NCBI GenBank assembly: GCA_963784995.1
Contig: CAWATZ010000003.1
Location: forward strand, 2,852,001-2,916,000
DNA: 64,000 nucleotides
Direction of reading: 5' to 3'
From: CAWATZ01 sp963784995
GTDB taxonomy: Bacteria > Planctomycetota > Planctomycetia > Gemmatales > Gemmataceae
Shown here: one piece after another, positions 13,896-22,624 of the stretch
Layout: every line of letters starts with the position of its first letter
How positions within the stretch are numbered: the first letter of the stretch is position 1
Made by a program: the position numbers and the translations under genes
The notes under the pieces: model-generated
The model's database searches: none
What the model saw: only the letters and a program-made list of their open reading frames with translations
Told to the model about the DNA's origin: nothing

Positions 13896-15755
13896 ATGCC
13901 CGCAAGCGAACAACTCGATGACTTGATGCTCCGCTGGGAAGCAGCCCGGCAGCAGGGAAAGCATCTGACGGCAGAGGAGCTGTGCGCTGAGTGTCCCCAG
14001 CTCGTCAACGAACTGCGGCAGCGGATTCGAGCCGTCCAGACCATGGAGCGCGTCCTTGGGGTCGATGGCAACAGTCCTCCCCGGACCAGGGCCGAGGAAG
14101 TTCCCTTGCTTGCGCTGCGGGCTAACGGCGCCCGGGACCACGCCGACGGAGAGCTGCCAAGGGTCCCCGGCTACGAAATCCTCCGCGTGCTGGATCAAGG
14201 GGGAATGGGTGTTGTGTACGAAGCCCGGCAGCTGGAGCTGGGCCGGATTGTTGCCCTCAAGATGATCTCCGGCCTGGTCGGGCCCCGGCTGGTGGCCCGC
14301 TTTCGCGCGGAAGCGGAGTCGGCCGCCCAACTGCAGCATCCCAACTTCATCCAGGTCTTTGAAGTGGGTCAGGTACGTGGCCGGCCCTACTTCTCGATGG
14401 AATTCGTGTCCGGAGGCAGCCTGGCCCAGCAGCTGGCCCTGGCCCGGCCGCCCATTCGACGGACGGCCGAACTGCTGGAAATCCTGGCCCGAGCGATGCA
14501 CTCGGCCCATGAGCGCGGCATCGTGCATCGGGACCTCAAGCCGGCCAACGTGATGCTGACCGTCGAGGGGGTCCCCAAGATCGCCGACTTCGGACTGGCC
14601 AAACGGCTCGAAGCCGATAACAACCACACCTGCACCGGCGAGATCCTGGGAACGCCGAGCTACATGGCTCCGGAGCAGGCCCAGGGAAAAAAGGACCACG
14701 TCGGGCCGGCCAGCGACGTCTATGCCCTGGGCGCCATCCTCTACGAAATGCTCACGGGCCGGCCGCCGTTCCAGGCCGCCAGCGCCCTGGAGTTGCTGCG
14801 GCTGGTGACCACTCAGGAACCGATCCCGCCTTCCCGGCTGGCACCGGCCATTCCAGCCGATCTGGAAGCCATTTGTCTGAAGTGTCTGGAGAAGGCCCCC
14901 GGCCGGCGCTATGCCACTGCCCTGGAGCTGGCCGAGGATTTGCAGCGTTTCCTGAGCGGTAAGCCGGTGCAGGCGCGGCGTCTCGGCCCCATGCAGAAGG
15001 CGTGGAAATGGCTGCGCCGGCATCCCCAGGGGGCGGCGCTGGCCGGCATCCTTCTGGTGGTGATCGCGCTGGTCCCGGTCGTTTCCCGGATCGGGCAGCA
15101 TCGCACCCGGCGGCAGTTGCAACTCCAGGCCAGGCTGCACGCGCCCCTGGTCCGGGAGATCCTTCATCGCAATTGCTTTGAATGCCACGGCGAGGACCCT
15201 CAGGACGTGAGAAAGGGACTCGACATCCTGAACTATCAGCAGTTGATTGACCGGCAGCGGAAGATCGTTGTGCCCGGCGAGCCCGGCGATTCGCGCTTGA
15301 TCCAGCGGATCGTCGATAACTCGATGCCGCCGGAGGAAGAGGAAACGCGCCTGCCGCGGGTGAGTGACAGGGAACTGACCATCCTGAAAGAATGGATCCT
15401 GGGCGGCGCTCCGCCCTTGCCTCCGGAAGATTCGGAGCAACCCACGCCAGCCGTGATGCCGCATTCCGCGCTGGCAGCCCGCGTCAAGGAGATTTTCCAG
15501 AAGCAGTGTTATGAGTGCCACAAGTACGACGTGGCCAAGGGCGGCATCAAGATCCTGCATCACCCGCTGCTGGTGACGGTGCGCAAATCGGTGCTGCCCA
15601 ACCAACCGGAGGAATCGGAGCTGTACAAGCTGATCACCTCACCGGACGACGAACTGCGAATGCCCCCGGTGCCAAACAAACGTCTCTCGCCAGCGGAAAT
15701 CGACACGATCCGGCAATGGATCGACGAGGGGGCCCCGCCGTTTCCCAAGGACTGA
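13896..15755 (+). CDS. Ser/Thr protein kinase fused to two CxxCH (planctomycete cytochrome-type) modules
   Basis: A 619-residue protein. Residues about 92-360 form a complete PknB-type kinase domain (LDQGGMGVVYEA, VALKM, HRDLKPAN, DFGLAK, APEQ). One membrane segment follows (about 381-400, LAGILLVVIALVPVV). The extracytoplasmic part has two modules of the planctomycete cytochrome C type (PSCyt1): CFECH at 427-431 and CYECH at 538-542, each followed by a conserved tail ending in WI.(G/E)GAPP. These could bind haem covalently, which would make this a redox-sensing kinase, but haem loading is inferred. ATG 13896 has GAGGTG 7 bases upstream and gives the family start MPASEQLDDLMLRWEA; the frame is open to 13839, overlapping the sigma gene. 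Confidence 0.9.
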   Translation: MPASEQLDDLMLRWEAARQQGKHLTAEELCAECPQLVNELRQRIRAVQTMERVLGVDGNSPPRTRAEEVPLLALRANGARDHADGELPRVPGYEILRVLDQGGMGVVYEARQLELGRIVALKMISGLVGPRLVARFRAEAESAAQLQHPNFIQVFEVGQVRGRPYFSMEFVSGGSLAQQLALARPPIRRTAELLEILARAMHSAHERGIVHRDLKPANVMLTVEGVPKIADFGLAKRLEADNNHTCTGEILGTPSYMAPEQAQGKKDHVGPASDVYALGAILYEMLTGRPPFQAASALELLRLVTTQEPIPPSRLAPAIPADLEAICLKCLEKAPGRRYATALELAEDLQRFLSGKPVQARRLGPMQKAWKWLRRHPQGAALAGILLVVIALVPVVSRIGQHRTRRQLQLQARLHAPLVREILHRNCFECHGEDPQDVRKGLDILNYQQLIDRQRKIVVPGEPGDSRLIQRIVDNSMPPEEEETRLPRVSDRELTILKEWILGGAPPLPPEDSEQPTPAVMPHSALAARVKEIFQKQCYECHKYDVAKGGIKILHHPLLVTVRKSVLPNQPEESELYKLITSPDDELRMPPVPNKRLSPAEIDTIRQWIDEGAPPFPKD

Positions 15756-15787
15756 GCCTGAACCTGCCTGGTGCCGGTGGTTCGCTC

Positions 15788-16134
15788 AGGCGAGCGGCAG
15801 GCCCAAAGTAGCCATCACGCTCCGCGTGATGCGGGCTCCCAAAGTAGCCATCACGCTCCGCGTGATGCGGGCTCCCAAAGTAGCCATCACGCTCCGCGTG
15901 ATGCGGGCTCCCAAAGTAGCCATCACGCTCCGCGTGATGCGGGCTCCCAAAGTAGCCATCACGCTCCGCGTGATGCGGGCTCCCAAAGTAGCCATCACGC
16001 TCCGCGTGATGCGGGCTCCCAAAGTAGCCATCACGCTCCGCGTGATGCGGGCTCCCAAAGTAGCCATCACGCTCCGCGTGATGCGGGCTCATCACGCGGA
16101 GCGTGATGGCTACTTTGGGCCTGCCGTTCGCCTC
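15788..16134. repeat. Eight tandem 36-bp units plus one inverted copy, between convergent genes
   Basis: CCCAAAGTAGCCATCACGCT and the 16 bases after it recur exactly every 36 bp from 15802 to 16089 (starts 15802, 15838, 15874, 15910, 15946, 15982, 16018, 16054). Each unit contains the self-complementary CATCACGCTCCGCGTGATG. The block ends with one inverted unit (16090-16134). The left flank from 15788 and the right arm are complementary over about 44 bp, so the whole is one hairpin whose left arm was amplified. It lies between convergent genes and touches the stop codon of the minus-strand gene. There are no spacers. Confidence 0.95.
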
Positions 16135-18088
16135 ACCGCCCCTTCACCTTTTCGCGCAGGTCGAGCGCAGTGAAGGTGTGTCCAGCGTGGCAGCCATTGC
16201 AATAATGGTAGCCGTGGGGACGAGTCCCGCTGTAGTGGTCTCCCGCGAAGGCGACGTAGGTACTGACAAGCCCGGCGGGGTCCTTCGCGCTGCCCGTCCA
16301 TTTCACCACCTTCCCGTCGGCGTTCAACCCCGCCAGGACCGTCGGCATCTTCGGGTCGCTGGGCAGCCAGGTTTCCAGGTGTCCCTCCGAGTCGAGTTCG
16401 GCCACCCGCAAGCGCTCGAAGCCGCCGGGGATGCGTGGCAGCGTCAGATCGTCGAAGCGGTCGCGGTGGGAGGCGTAGAAGGCGATGGCGCGAACGTCCT
16501 TCGGTGGCGGGATGAGCGGATCCTTGCGCGGATCGACGCGCGACGCCGGCTTGCCGGCGCCTGCTGCGCCCGTGCCGGCCGGGTTCCAGGGGATGGGGTT
16601 GCGGATGGCGTCCAGGACGGCGAAGTTCTCCAGATAGCCGGAGGGGCCTCGATACTCCGGACCGCTCACCCACCGCAGCGTCTCCGGTTCTTGACGGGCG
16701 GTCGCCAGCGGCGGAGAAGAGGGAAACACTTCGCGAATCGCCCGGGGGTAGACGGCCACCGGCTCGGCGTCGTCGAACGCCGGATCGTCGAACAGCAGTC
16801 GGAGCGGAGGTGGCGAGCCGGCCCAGTCGTCGGAGGTCAGGTAGAGCCCAAACGCGCCCGGCACCCTCTCCGCCGATTGCCGAGCGTGCGGCGCGGCGGC
16901 GAGGAGGACTGATCCCTCCGGGCAAGGGCTGGGGCAGCCGGCCGACAACTCCTGGCACTGGGCGTCACGGTCGGGACCGAAGTGCAGCCGGGCGTTGCCC
17001 TGGTCGGGGAAGCGGGTCGGAGATACCAGGGAACTCGGGGCCGAGCGGACGTAGCCCCAATCGGCCTGGGCGAGGCGGCAGCGTCCCGGCTCGCCTGGCG
17101 AGTCGGTCATGAAGGCCAGTCGGCCGTTGAACAGCGGCCGGGGCCGCCAGACCGGCTCCGCGCTCTTGACCGCGTAGCCGACGTCCGCCGCGTTTGGGCT
17201 CACGCGCCCGGCGATCCAGGTCTGGGCTGGTTCCGTCACGAATCGGCCCCCTGTGCTGAAGGGCCGGACCTCCGACAGGTCCGCGCTCACTCCTTCGCGA
17301 ATCCGGCTCCAGAGGCTGTAGACGATCGTGTCGCTGGTGGTCAAGGCCGGCCAGCGGTCGTTGTTGCGATTGGCGGTGAGGGCGAACGGAGAGGCCGCAC
17401 CGGTCGGCCAGACCCAGATTTGCGTCGCCCGGCGGGCCTGGTCCCGACCGAGGTCCGGAATGCGACTGGAGGCAAAGGCGAACCCCCGGGAACCCAGGTC
17501 GATCGGATCAACGTCGTCGTAATCGATCCGGCGGCGGTCGCTGTCCGCAAGGCGGGAGCCATCCGCCGCGAAGCGGAGCGGCGGCAGCAAAATGCAACCG
17601 GGGTCGTCCGGCCCGCCGGTCAGTTGCCGGAGTCCCTGGCCATCGAGGTCAACCTGGTAGATGCGCCAGCGTCCCGGATCGGGTGCGGATTGGCGTCCCG
17701 CGAACAGGACTTTGGTGCCGTCCAGGCTCACGCAGGGACTCATGACGTCGATCAGGGTCCCGCCATCGGGCAGCGGGCGTCCCCAGGTCAGCTCGTAGAG
17801 CCGGCCTTGCGGATCGATCAACCGGAGTCGGCCGGCCTGCGCCGTCCACGAGATGGCACCGGGAAAAGTGAACCCTTCTCCTTCGTCGGCCTCGGCGCGG
17901 AAACTCGCGGGCGCCGTGCGGGAGGTGAAGACGACGGGCACCGGTGGGGCAAAGTGCAAATGCCGCCGCAGCTCGACCACCTCGGGCAAGGAGCGCGCCG
18001 GCCTGGTCCAGCAGAAGGCAAGGACGCAGCCGGCGACGAGCAATCCAACGCTTACTAAGCAGGATCTGGGACACAGAGGCAAACGCAT
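16133..18088 (-). CDS. Secreted PD40 beta-propeller protein with a C-terminal CxxCH motif
   Basis: A 651-residue exported protein. The N-terminus has a basic start and a hydrophobic segment with Cys21 (SVGLLVAGCVLAFCW), a signal anchor or lipoprotein signal. The body contains PD40/TolB-like propeller signatures (VSLDGTKVLFAGR, then IYQVDLDGQGLRQLTGG; later GFAFASSR and QIWVWPTGA), consistent with a beta-propeller. Near the end, HYCNGCHAGHTF provides a single CxxCH that could bind haem. From memory the arrangement is reminiscent of planctomycete proteins related to the hydrazine synthase alpha middle domain; I would not infer hydrazine chemistry. ATG 18088 is chosen because it starts the signal sequence; the frame is open to 18208. 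It may share a transcript with the DUF1559 gene upstream. Confidence 0.7.
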   Translation of the reverse strand: MRLPLCPRSCLVSVGLLVAGCVLAFCWTRPARSLPEVVELRRHLHFAPPVPVVFTSRTAPASFRAEADEGEGFTFPGAISWTAQAGRLRLIDPQGRLYELTWGRPLPDGGTLIDVMSPCVSLDGTKVLFAGRQSAPDPGRWRIYQVDLDGQGLRQLTGGPDDPGCILLPPLRFAADGSRLADSDRRRIDYDDVDPIDLGSRGFAFASSRIPDLGRDQARRATQIWVWPTGAASPFALTANRNNDRWPALTTSDTIVYSLWSRIREGVSADLSEVRPFSTGGRFVTEPAQTWIAGRVSPNAADVGYAVKSAEPVWRPRPLFNGRLAFMTDSPGEPGRCRLAQADWGYVRSAPSSLVSPTRFPDQGNARLHFGPDRDAQCQELSAGCPSPCPEGSVLLAAAPHARQSAERVPGAFGLYLTSDDWAGSPPPLRLLFDDPAFDDAEPVAVYPRAIREVFPSSPPLATARQEPETLRWVSGPEYRGPSGYLENFAVLDAIRNPIPWNPAGTGAAGAGKPASRVDPRKDPLIPPPKDVRAIAFYASHRDRFDDLTLPRIPGGFERLRVAELDSEGHLETWLPSDPKMPTVLAGLNADGKVVKWTGSAKDPAGLVSTYVAFAGDHYSGTRPHGYHYCNGCHAGHTFTALDLREKVKGR

Positions 18089-18176
18089 GGCGGGCCCCGA
18101 TTTCCGCTCGGAAAGGACGAGGGATGAGAGATAAGCGAGATGAGGGATGAATGGCCCCACCCCTCGTCTCTTCCAA

Positions 18177-19247
18177 TCAGTAAGGGCCCACGGTGTCCCC
18201 GTTCCCACGAGTGCCCAGGGCGGAGTACGTCGCGGCGTTCACCGAGGTCGCAATGAACCGAACGGACCCATCGCCCAGAAGGAAGTTCGCCCCGCCGGTG
18301 TGCCCGCTGCCGAAACTGACGATGTAGGCTTCCTGGTCAGCGGCGCCGACGTTGCGCACGGGGTAGTTCATCGGGACCCCGGTCGAGCCGAACGCCTCAT
18401 TCATGCCCATGTCACAATCGATGCTGTCCGAACCGAACTCCCAGAGCGCTTTTCGCCGGGCGACTCCAGGAAGGTCCAGTTCGGCCACGGTGTACGAGGC
18501 CTGGAGCTGATAGATCTCTTCGCCGACGAAGATGGTGTTTGACGTGCCGTCGGTGATGTCCGTCACTTGCATGCGGTTGCCGATGGGTGCGGCGGTGCTG
18601 GTTGCCGAGTGCTTCTCGAACTGGAAGGCACCATCCAGGTTGGTCGCATCGGTGGTCGTGCGAATCTGGGTTTTGAGCCCGGAGCCGCAGACGGCGTAGC
18701 TGATTGGCACCCGCTTTTGCACGATCCAGTTCTCGTAACTGGGGCCGTACACGTTCGTGGGCAGGCTGGCGGACGGGCAGCGGAACATGGGAACGAGCGT
18801 TTCGCAGGCCGCGACGTTCCTCTGGGTGGCCGGCCCGGTCGCACCGCCGGCGGTGCCCACAACGGTCAGACTGGCATTGGCGAAACCGGGATTCGGGGAG
18901 GCCCAGTCCCCGTTCGACCCGGCCGGGCCGACGATGGTGTCGTCGGTGCTGCCGCTTTCCGGCAACAGCCACATCGCTTCAAACAGAATGGTCTGTTCCA
19001 GGTAGGGGGTGATAAAGGCACTCCACGTGGCTCCATTGTTGATGGCCCCGGGGGGGAACTTGCCGTTGTCGGAGTTGAAGTTGTGCAGGGCCAGGCCGAT
19101 CTGCTTGAGGTTGTTGACGCACTGGGTGCGGGCCGCGGCCTCGCGCACCTTCTGGACGGCGGGCAACAGCAGGCCGATCAGGATGGCGATGATGGCAATC
19201 ACCACCAGAAGCTCAATGAGCGTGAACCCAGGTCTCGAACGGTTCAT
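18177..19247 (-). CDS. DUF1559 prepilin-like secreted protein
   Basis: A 356-residue DUF1559 protein with the prepilin leader GFTLIELLVVIAIIAIL immediately after a short basic start (cleavage after Gly8), the KVREAAARTQC block, GTSNTIFVGEEIY and the C-terminal H-X9-DG signature HTGGANFLLGDGS. GGAG precedes the ATG. It lies 49 bases downstream of a small lipoprotein gene on the same strand, an arrangement repeated at 51687-53185. That suggests the two products form an extracytoplasmic pair (inference). Confidence 0.92.
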   Translation of the reverse strand: MNRSRPGFTLIELLVVIAIIAILIGLLLPAVQKVREAAARTQCVNNLKQIGLALHNFNSDNGKFPPGAINNGATWSAFITPYLEQTILFEAMWLLPESGSTDDTIVGPAGSNGDWASPNPGFANASLTVVGTAGGATGPATQRNVAACETLVPMFRCPSASLPTNVYGPSYENWIVQKRVPISYAVCGSGLKTQIRTTTDATNLDGAFQFEKHSATSTAAPIGNRMQVTDITDGTSNTIFVGEEIYQLQASYTVAELDLPGVARRKALWEFGSDSIDCDMGMNEAFGSTGVPMNYPVRNVGAADQEAYIVSFGSGHTGGANFLLGDGSVRFIATSVNAATYSALGTRGNGDTVGPY

Positions 19248-19296
19248 TGTTCAACTCCGTTTTGAGGAACGACTGACCCTGCCATTGGTGCGCGGA

Positions 19297-19743
19297 CTAT
19301 TGCTTCTTGATGTCAAAATCAAACGTCTTCGAGTTCTTGCTCACCGTGATCGTCTCCGGAGTCGTGTTCGGATCGCGGTAGGTATCCGGGACGCCCTCGA
19401 CTTCCATGGCCGAGGTTTCTGTCTGCTTGCCGCCGCTGCCGCCTTGGGTCGGCACCCCACCGATGAGGGTCAGGGAGAACGTGACCTTGTACTGGCCGAC
19501 GGGCAAGCCCGAATTGGTCCCGGCTGTCCCCAGGGCGTACGCGCCGGAGGCGTCGGCGACGACGATGCCGCCGTGGGCCGGGTTCGCTCGCGGTCCGGTG
19601 GGGATGAACCGGACCGTGACCAGACCGGCGGGCGACCCACCGATCTTGACCGTCCCGGAAACGGGATAGCGAGTTGCCTCGCCGCTGCCGCACCCGAGCG
19701 TCAGAATCGAGAAACTGGCGACAAGCAGCAGAAAAGTACGCAT
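19297..19743 (-). CDS. Small lipoprotein with transthyretin-like fold
   Basis: A 148-residue lipoprotein: signal peptide MRTFLLLVASFSILTLGCGS with lipobox LTLGC (Cys18), then a beta-rich domain beginning YPVSGTVKIGGSPAGLVTVRF and containing a GxYxL segment and YKVTF, as in carboxypeptidase-regulatory/transthyretin-like domains common in planctomycete lipoproteins. ATG 19743 is supported by the signal peptide and by AGGA about 8 bases upstream; the frame is open to 19968 but that extension has no family character. It is divergent from the MoxR operon and leads the DUF1559 gene. Confidence 0.85.
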   Translation of the reverse strand: MRTFLLLVASFSILTLGCGSGEATRYPVSGTVKIGGSPAGLVTVRFIPTGPRANPAHGGIVVADASGAYALGTAGTNSGLPVGQYKVTFSLTLIGGVPTQGGSGGKQTETSAMEVEGVPDTYRDPNTTPETITVSKNSKTFDFDIKKQ

Positions 19744-19894
19744 GGCCGTTCCTGCCAAGAGAAGGCGACTTCGGATTTGTTGGGGATTGTACCCGGCACT
19801 CCATGTCGATTTGAGACAGGAAACGATGGAGATTCCTGGTAGATTCGTTGAAGACGAGACCGGGGGATGCTTCCGGTTTCGTGACATTATCTCC

Positions 19895-19924
19895 TTGACG
19901 CGGCCTCTGAGGACAGGGAGAATC
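19895..19924 (+). promoter_or_regulatory. Possible sigma-70 promoter for the MoxR operon
   Basis: TTGACG at 19895-19900 and AGAATC at 19919-19924 are 18 bases apart, 61 bases before the first gene of the operon. The -35 is good and the -10 is poor, so this is a weak prediction. Confidence 0.25.
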
Positions 19925-19985
19925 AACGTGTGAACGGATCGCCGGTCATTCAACCGGCCACGGAGCATTCAGGGAGATCCCCAGC

Positions 19986-21389
19986 ATGGAACACAACGAA
20001 GATCAGGCCATCGACCAGTTCCGGCACCGTCTGGCCGGCTTGCTGATCCTCAAACACCTGCTCACGGCCCTGACGGTCTGGGAGTTCCTGGCCGGCAGCC
20101 TGGTCCTCGCCCTGCGCTTCCTGGGCGTGTCGTCGCTGACCTTGCTCTGGGGCCTGGCCACCCTGGTGATCGCTGTCGTTCCCGCGGTCTGGCTCGCCTG
20201 CCGCCGGCTGCCGGGCCGGGCGGCGGTGCGGGCGGTCCTGGATCGGCACAGCCATTGTGGCGGCCTGCTGATGGCCGGGGCCGAGGTGACGCTGGGTTCC
20301 TGGCAGCAGAGCCTGCCTCTGCTCCAGCAACCACACTTGCGCTGGCGGAGCGGCCGGGCGTGGGGACTGCTCGCCGCCGGTGCCGCGTTTGTCCTGCTGG
20401 GGTTGCTGTTGCCGCAGAGCCTTGCCGAGATGGGCAGCGGTCCAGGTCTGAACATCGAGAAACAGCAGGCCAAGCTGGAGAAGCAGATCGACGTGCTCAA
20501 GGAGGAGGCCCTCCTGGAGCCGCGCAAGGCCAGCGACTTCAAGTCCAAGCTCGATCAGATCCGCAAGGAGGCCCTTGGCAAGGAACCCGTCAAGACCCTC
20601 GATGCGCTCGATACCCTCAAGGACAAGGTCCGCCAGATCGCCCAGCAAGCCGCTGAGTCGGACCAACGCAAGAACGAAACGCTGGGACAGGCAGAGGCCC
20701 TTTCCGAGATGCTGAAGAAGCGGCACAAGGAGATGAGCGGCAAGGCGCTGGCCGAGGGCATGAAACAGCTGGCCGTGCTGACGCGCAAGGCGGCGGCCGA
20801 GAATGAGCTGGTGCAGAAGGGGCTCGAACTGGACAAGGAAACGCTGGATTCGCTCAAGGAAGGCACGCTGTCGCCGGAGCAGCTGGAGAAGCTCAAGGAC
20901 CTGCTCAAGGACGCCGAGAACGATCTCTCCGAGCAGCTGGCCCGGCTGTGCAAGGCGGAACTGATCGATGCCGAGGCTCTGAAACGCTGCGACAAGGCCG
21001 GGAAATGCGACTGCGAGGGGCTGGCCGCATTCCTGAAGGAACACGGGGCCTCGTCGGAGTTGTGCAAGGAAGTGGCCAGCAACAAGCCTGGACGCGGTGG
21101 CATCACGCGGGGCCCGGGAGCTGCCGAGATGCTCTGGAAAGACCCGACCACGGAGGACGGCTTCAAGTTCAAGGAACAGGTCCTGCCGCCCGCCCAGCTG
21201 CAGGCCCTGAAGGACTCGAAGCTCAAGGGCGTCAGCATCGGCGCTCCGCAGAAGGGCGGCGACAGCGGACCGGCCGAAGCGGGCGCCCTGGCCGGCAGTG
21301 CGGCCGGCGGCGGCTCGGCCAGCACACGAGTGGTCCTGCCCCGCCATCGCGGTGCGGTCGAACGCTACTTTGATCGATCTCCCAGGTGA
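19986..21389 (+). CDS. Membrane-anchored coiled-coil protein heading the MoxR operon
   Basis: A 467-residue protein. Two or three hydrophobic helices occur in the first 140 residues (for example LLWGLATLVIAVVPAVWLAC and GLLAAGAAFVLLGLLLPQS), followed by about 230 residues of charged Lys/Glu/Leu coiled coil (EKQQAKLEKQIDVLKEEALL), a Cys-containing segment (CDKAGKCDCEG) and a Gly/Ala-rich C-terminus ending in VVLPRHRGAVERYFDR. I recognise the C-terminal ending as typical of planctomycete proteins encoded next to MoxR/VWA genes, but no biochemical role is known to me. AGGGAG sits 9 bases before ATG 19986. A hairpin (21431-21498) separates it from the MoxR gene. Confidence 0.8.
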   Translation: MEHNEDQAIDQFRHRLAGLLILKHLLTALTVWEFLAGSLVLALRFLGVSSLTLLWGLATLVIAVVPAVWLACRRLPGRAAVRAVLDRHSHCGGLLMAGAEVTLGSWQQSLPLLQQPHLRWRSGRAWGLLAAGAAFVLLGLLLPQSLAEMGSGPGLNIEKQQAKLEKQIDVLKEEALLEPRKASDFKSKLDQIRKEALGKEPVKTLDALDTLKDKVRQIAQQAAESDQRKNETLGQAEALSEMLKKRHKEMSGKALAEGMKQLAVLTRKAAAENELVQKGLELDKETLDSLKEGTLSPEQLEKLKDLLKDAENDLSEQLARLCKAELIDAEALKRCDKAGKCDCEGLAAFLKEHGASSELCKEVASNKPGRGGITRGPGAAEMLWKDPTTEDGFKFKEQVLPPAQLQALKDSKLKGVSIGAPQKGGDSGPAEAGALAGSAAGGGSASTRVVLPRHRGAVERYFDRSPR

Positions 21390-21430
21390 AATCTCTCGGC
21401 GGAAGAAACGAATGACCTCGTGGGAGCCAG

Positions 21431-21498
21431 GCGAGCGGCGCGGCGTAAGCCCGCCGGTAAGATGCCCTTCACCGGCGGGCTTACGCCGCGCCGCTCGC
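21431..21498. repeat. 28-bp perfect hairpin (family J, copy 1)
   Basis: The arm 21431-21458, beginning GCGAGCGGCGCGGCGTAAGC, is the exact complement of 21471-21498; the loop is 12 nt. The same arm with one base changed forms the hairpin at 47831-47902. It lies in the gap between the first two operon genes and could attenuate or process the transcript. Confidence 0.92.
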
Positions 21499-21562
21499 TG
21501 TGCTGGGAAGCGTACCTGATTTCCTCGACAAACAGCGGCGAAACGGCATAGAAAGTTCACGC

Positions 21563-22624
21563 ATGTCTTCCACCGTTGGTACTCCCGCATCCCTGATGCG
21601 TCCCGAACAGCTCCGTCCCGCGGTCGAACTGGCCCACCGCTTGCTCGAACAGCTCGACCGCATGCTGCTGGGCCGGCCGGAGCTGCATCGCCTGGTCCTG
21701 GCCGCGGTCCTCAGCCGGGGGCACCTGCTCCTGGAGGGCGTGCCCGGCGTGGGCAAGACCGCGCTGGTCAAGGCCCTGGGCCAGCTGCTCAACCTCGACT
21801 TCAAGCGCGTGCAGTTCACCCCGGACCTGATGCCCGGCGACATCCTGGGCACGCACATCCTCCAGGATCAGGCCGGCGGCGGCAGGGAGATGGTCTTCCG
21901 GCCCGGCCCGATCTTCACGCACATCCTGCTGGCCGACGAGATCAACCGGGCCTCGCCCAAGACCCAGTCTGCTCTGCTCGAAGCCATGCAGGAACGCAAC
22001 GTCACCCTGCTGGGAACGACGCGCTCGCTGCCCGATCCGTTCTTCGTGCTTGCTTCCCAGAACCCCATCGAGCTGGAAGGAACCTATCCCTTGCCCGAGG
22101 CCCAGCTTGACCGCTTCCTGTTCAAGTTGGTGGTCAACACCGTCGATGCCGACGTGCTGGATCGCATCATCTCCACCCGCCGCCACGGCAACCCGCCCTC
22201 GCCGGAGTGGGTCATGCAGGGCGACGAGCTGCAAACGCTGTTCGACGCCATGGAGCGCATCTTCCTGCCCCGGCCGGTGTCGCGTTACATGGCCCGGCTG
22301 GTGGCCGCCACGCATGCCGCAGCCAAGGAAGCGGTGCCCGCGGTGAAGAGCTACGTCAGCCACGGTGCCTCGCCGCGTGCGGCCATCGCCCTGGCCGAGG
22401 CGGGCCGGGCTTACGCCCTGCTCGCCGGCCGGCCCACGGTCGGCTTCGAGGACGTCCAGGCGGTGGCCGGGCCCGTGCTGAACCATCGGCTGATCCTCAA
22501 TTACAAGGCTCGCCTCGACCAGGTCGATACCTTCGCGGTGGTCAACGATCTGCTCAAGGGGCTTGACGAAACCGGGCTGAACCTGCCCATCGACGTGACC
22601 ATTGCGGAGGAGTCCCATGCTTGA
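21563..22624 (+). CDS. MoxR-family AAA+ ATPase
   Basis: A 353-residue AAA+ ATPase of the MoxR type. Walker A GVPGVGKT and Walker B LLADEINRA followed by SPKTQSALLEAM are intact, as is the sensor segment FVLASQNPIELEGTYPLPEAQLDRF. MoxR ATPases act as chaperones together with VWA proteins, and the operon encodes a DUF58 protein and two VWA-type proteins downstream. ATG 21563 gives the usual length; the frame opens at 21500. It overlaps the next gene by 8 bases, indicating translational coupling. Confidence 0.95.
   Translation: MSSTVGTPASLMRPEQLRPAVELAHRLLEQLDRMLLGRPELHRLVLAAVLSRGHLLLEGVPGVGKTALVKALGQLLNLDFKRVQFTPDLMPGDILGTHILQDQAGGGREMVFRPGPIFTHILLADEINRASPKTQSALLEAMQERNVTLLGTTRSLPDPFFVLASQNPIELEGTYPLPEAQLDRFLFKLVVNTVDADVLDRIISTRRHGNPPSPEWVMQGDELQTLFDAMERIFLPRPVSRYMARLVAATHAAAKEAVPAVKSYVSHGASPRAAIALAEAGRAYALLAGRPTVGFEDVQAVAGPVLNHRLILNYKARLDQVDTFAVVNDLLKGLDETGLNLPIDVTIAEESHA

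Noticed and set aside
13050..15605. 851-residue minus-strand open frame
   Set aside because: It runs opposite the sigma factor and the haem-kinase genes, which are well conserved; composition is that of an antisense frame.
15802..16134. CRISPR array
   Set aside because: The 36-bp period equals the unit itself; there are no spacers and no cas genes, and the last copy is inverted.
15788..16173. Repeat proteins encoded by the tandem array
   Set aside because: All frames are open only because the 36-bp unit lacks stops; no ribosome site or flanking coding character.
16133..18088. Hydrazine synthase subunit and anammox metabolism
   Set aside because: Only a loose likeness in propeller motifs and a lone CxxCH; no partner subunits or other anammox genes.
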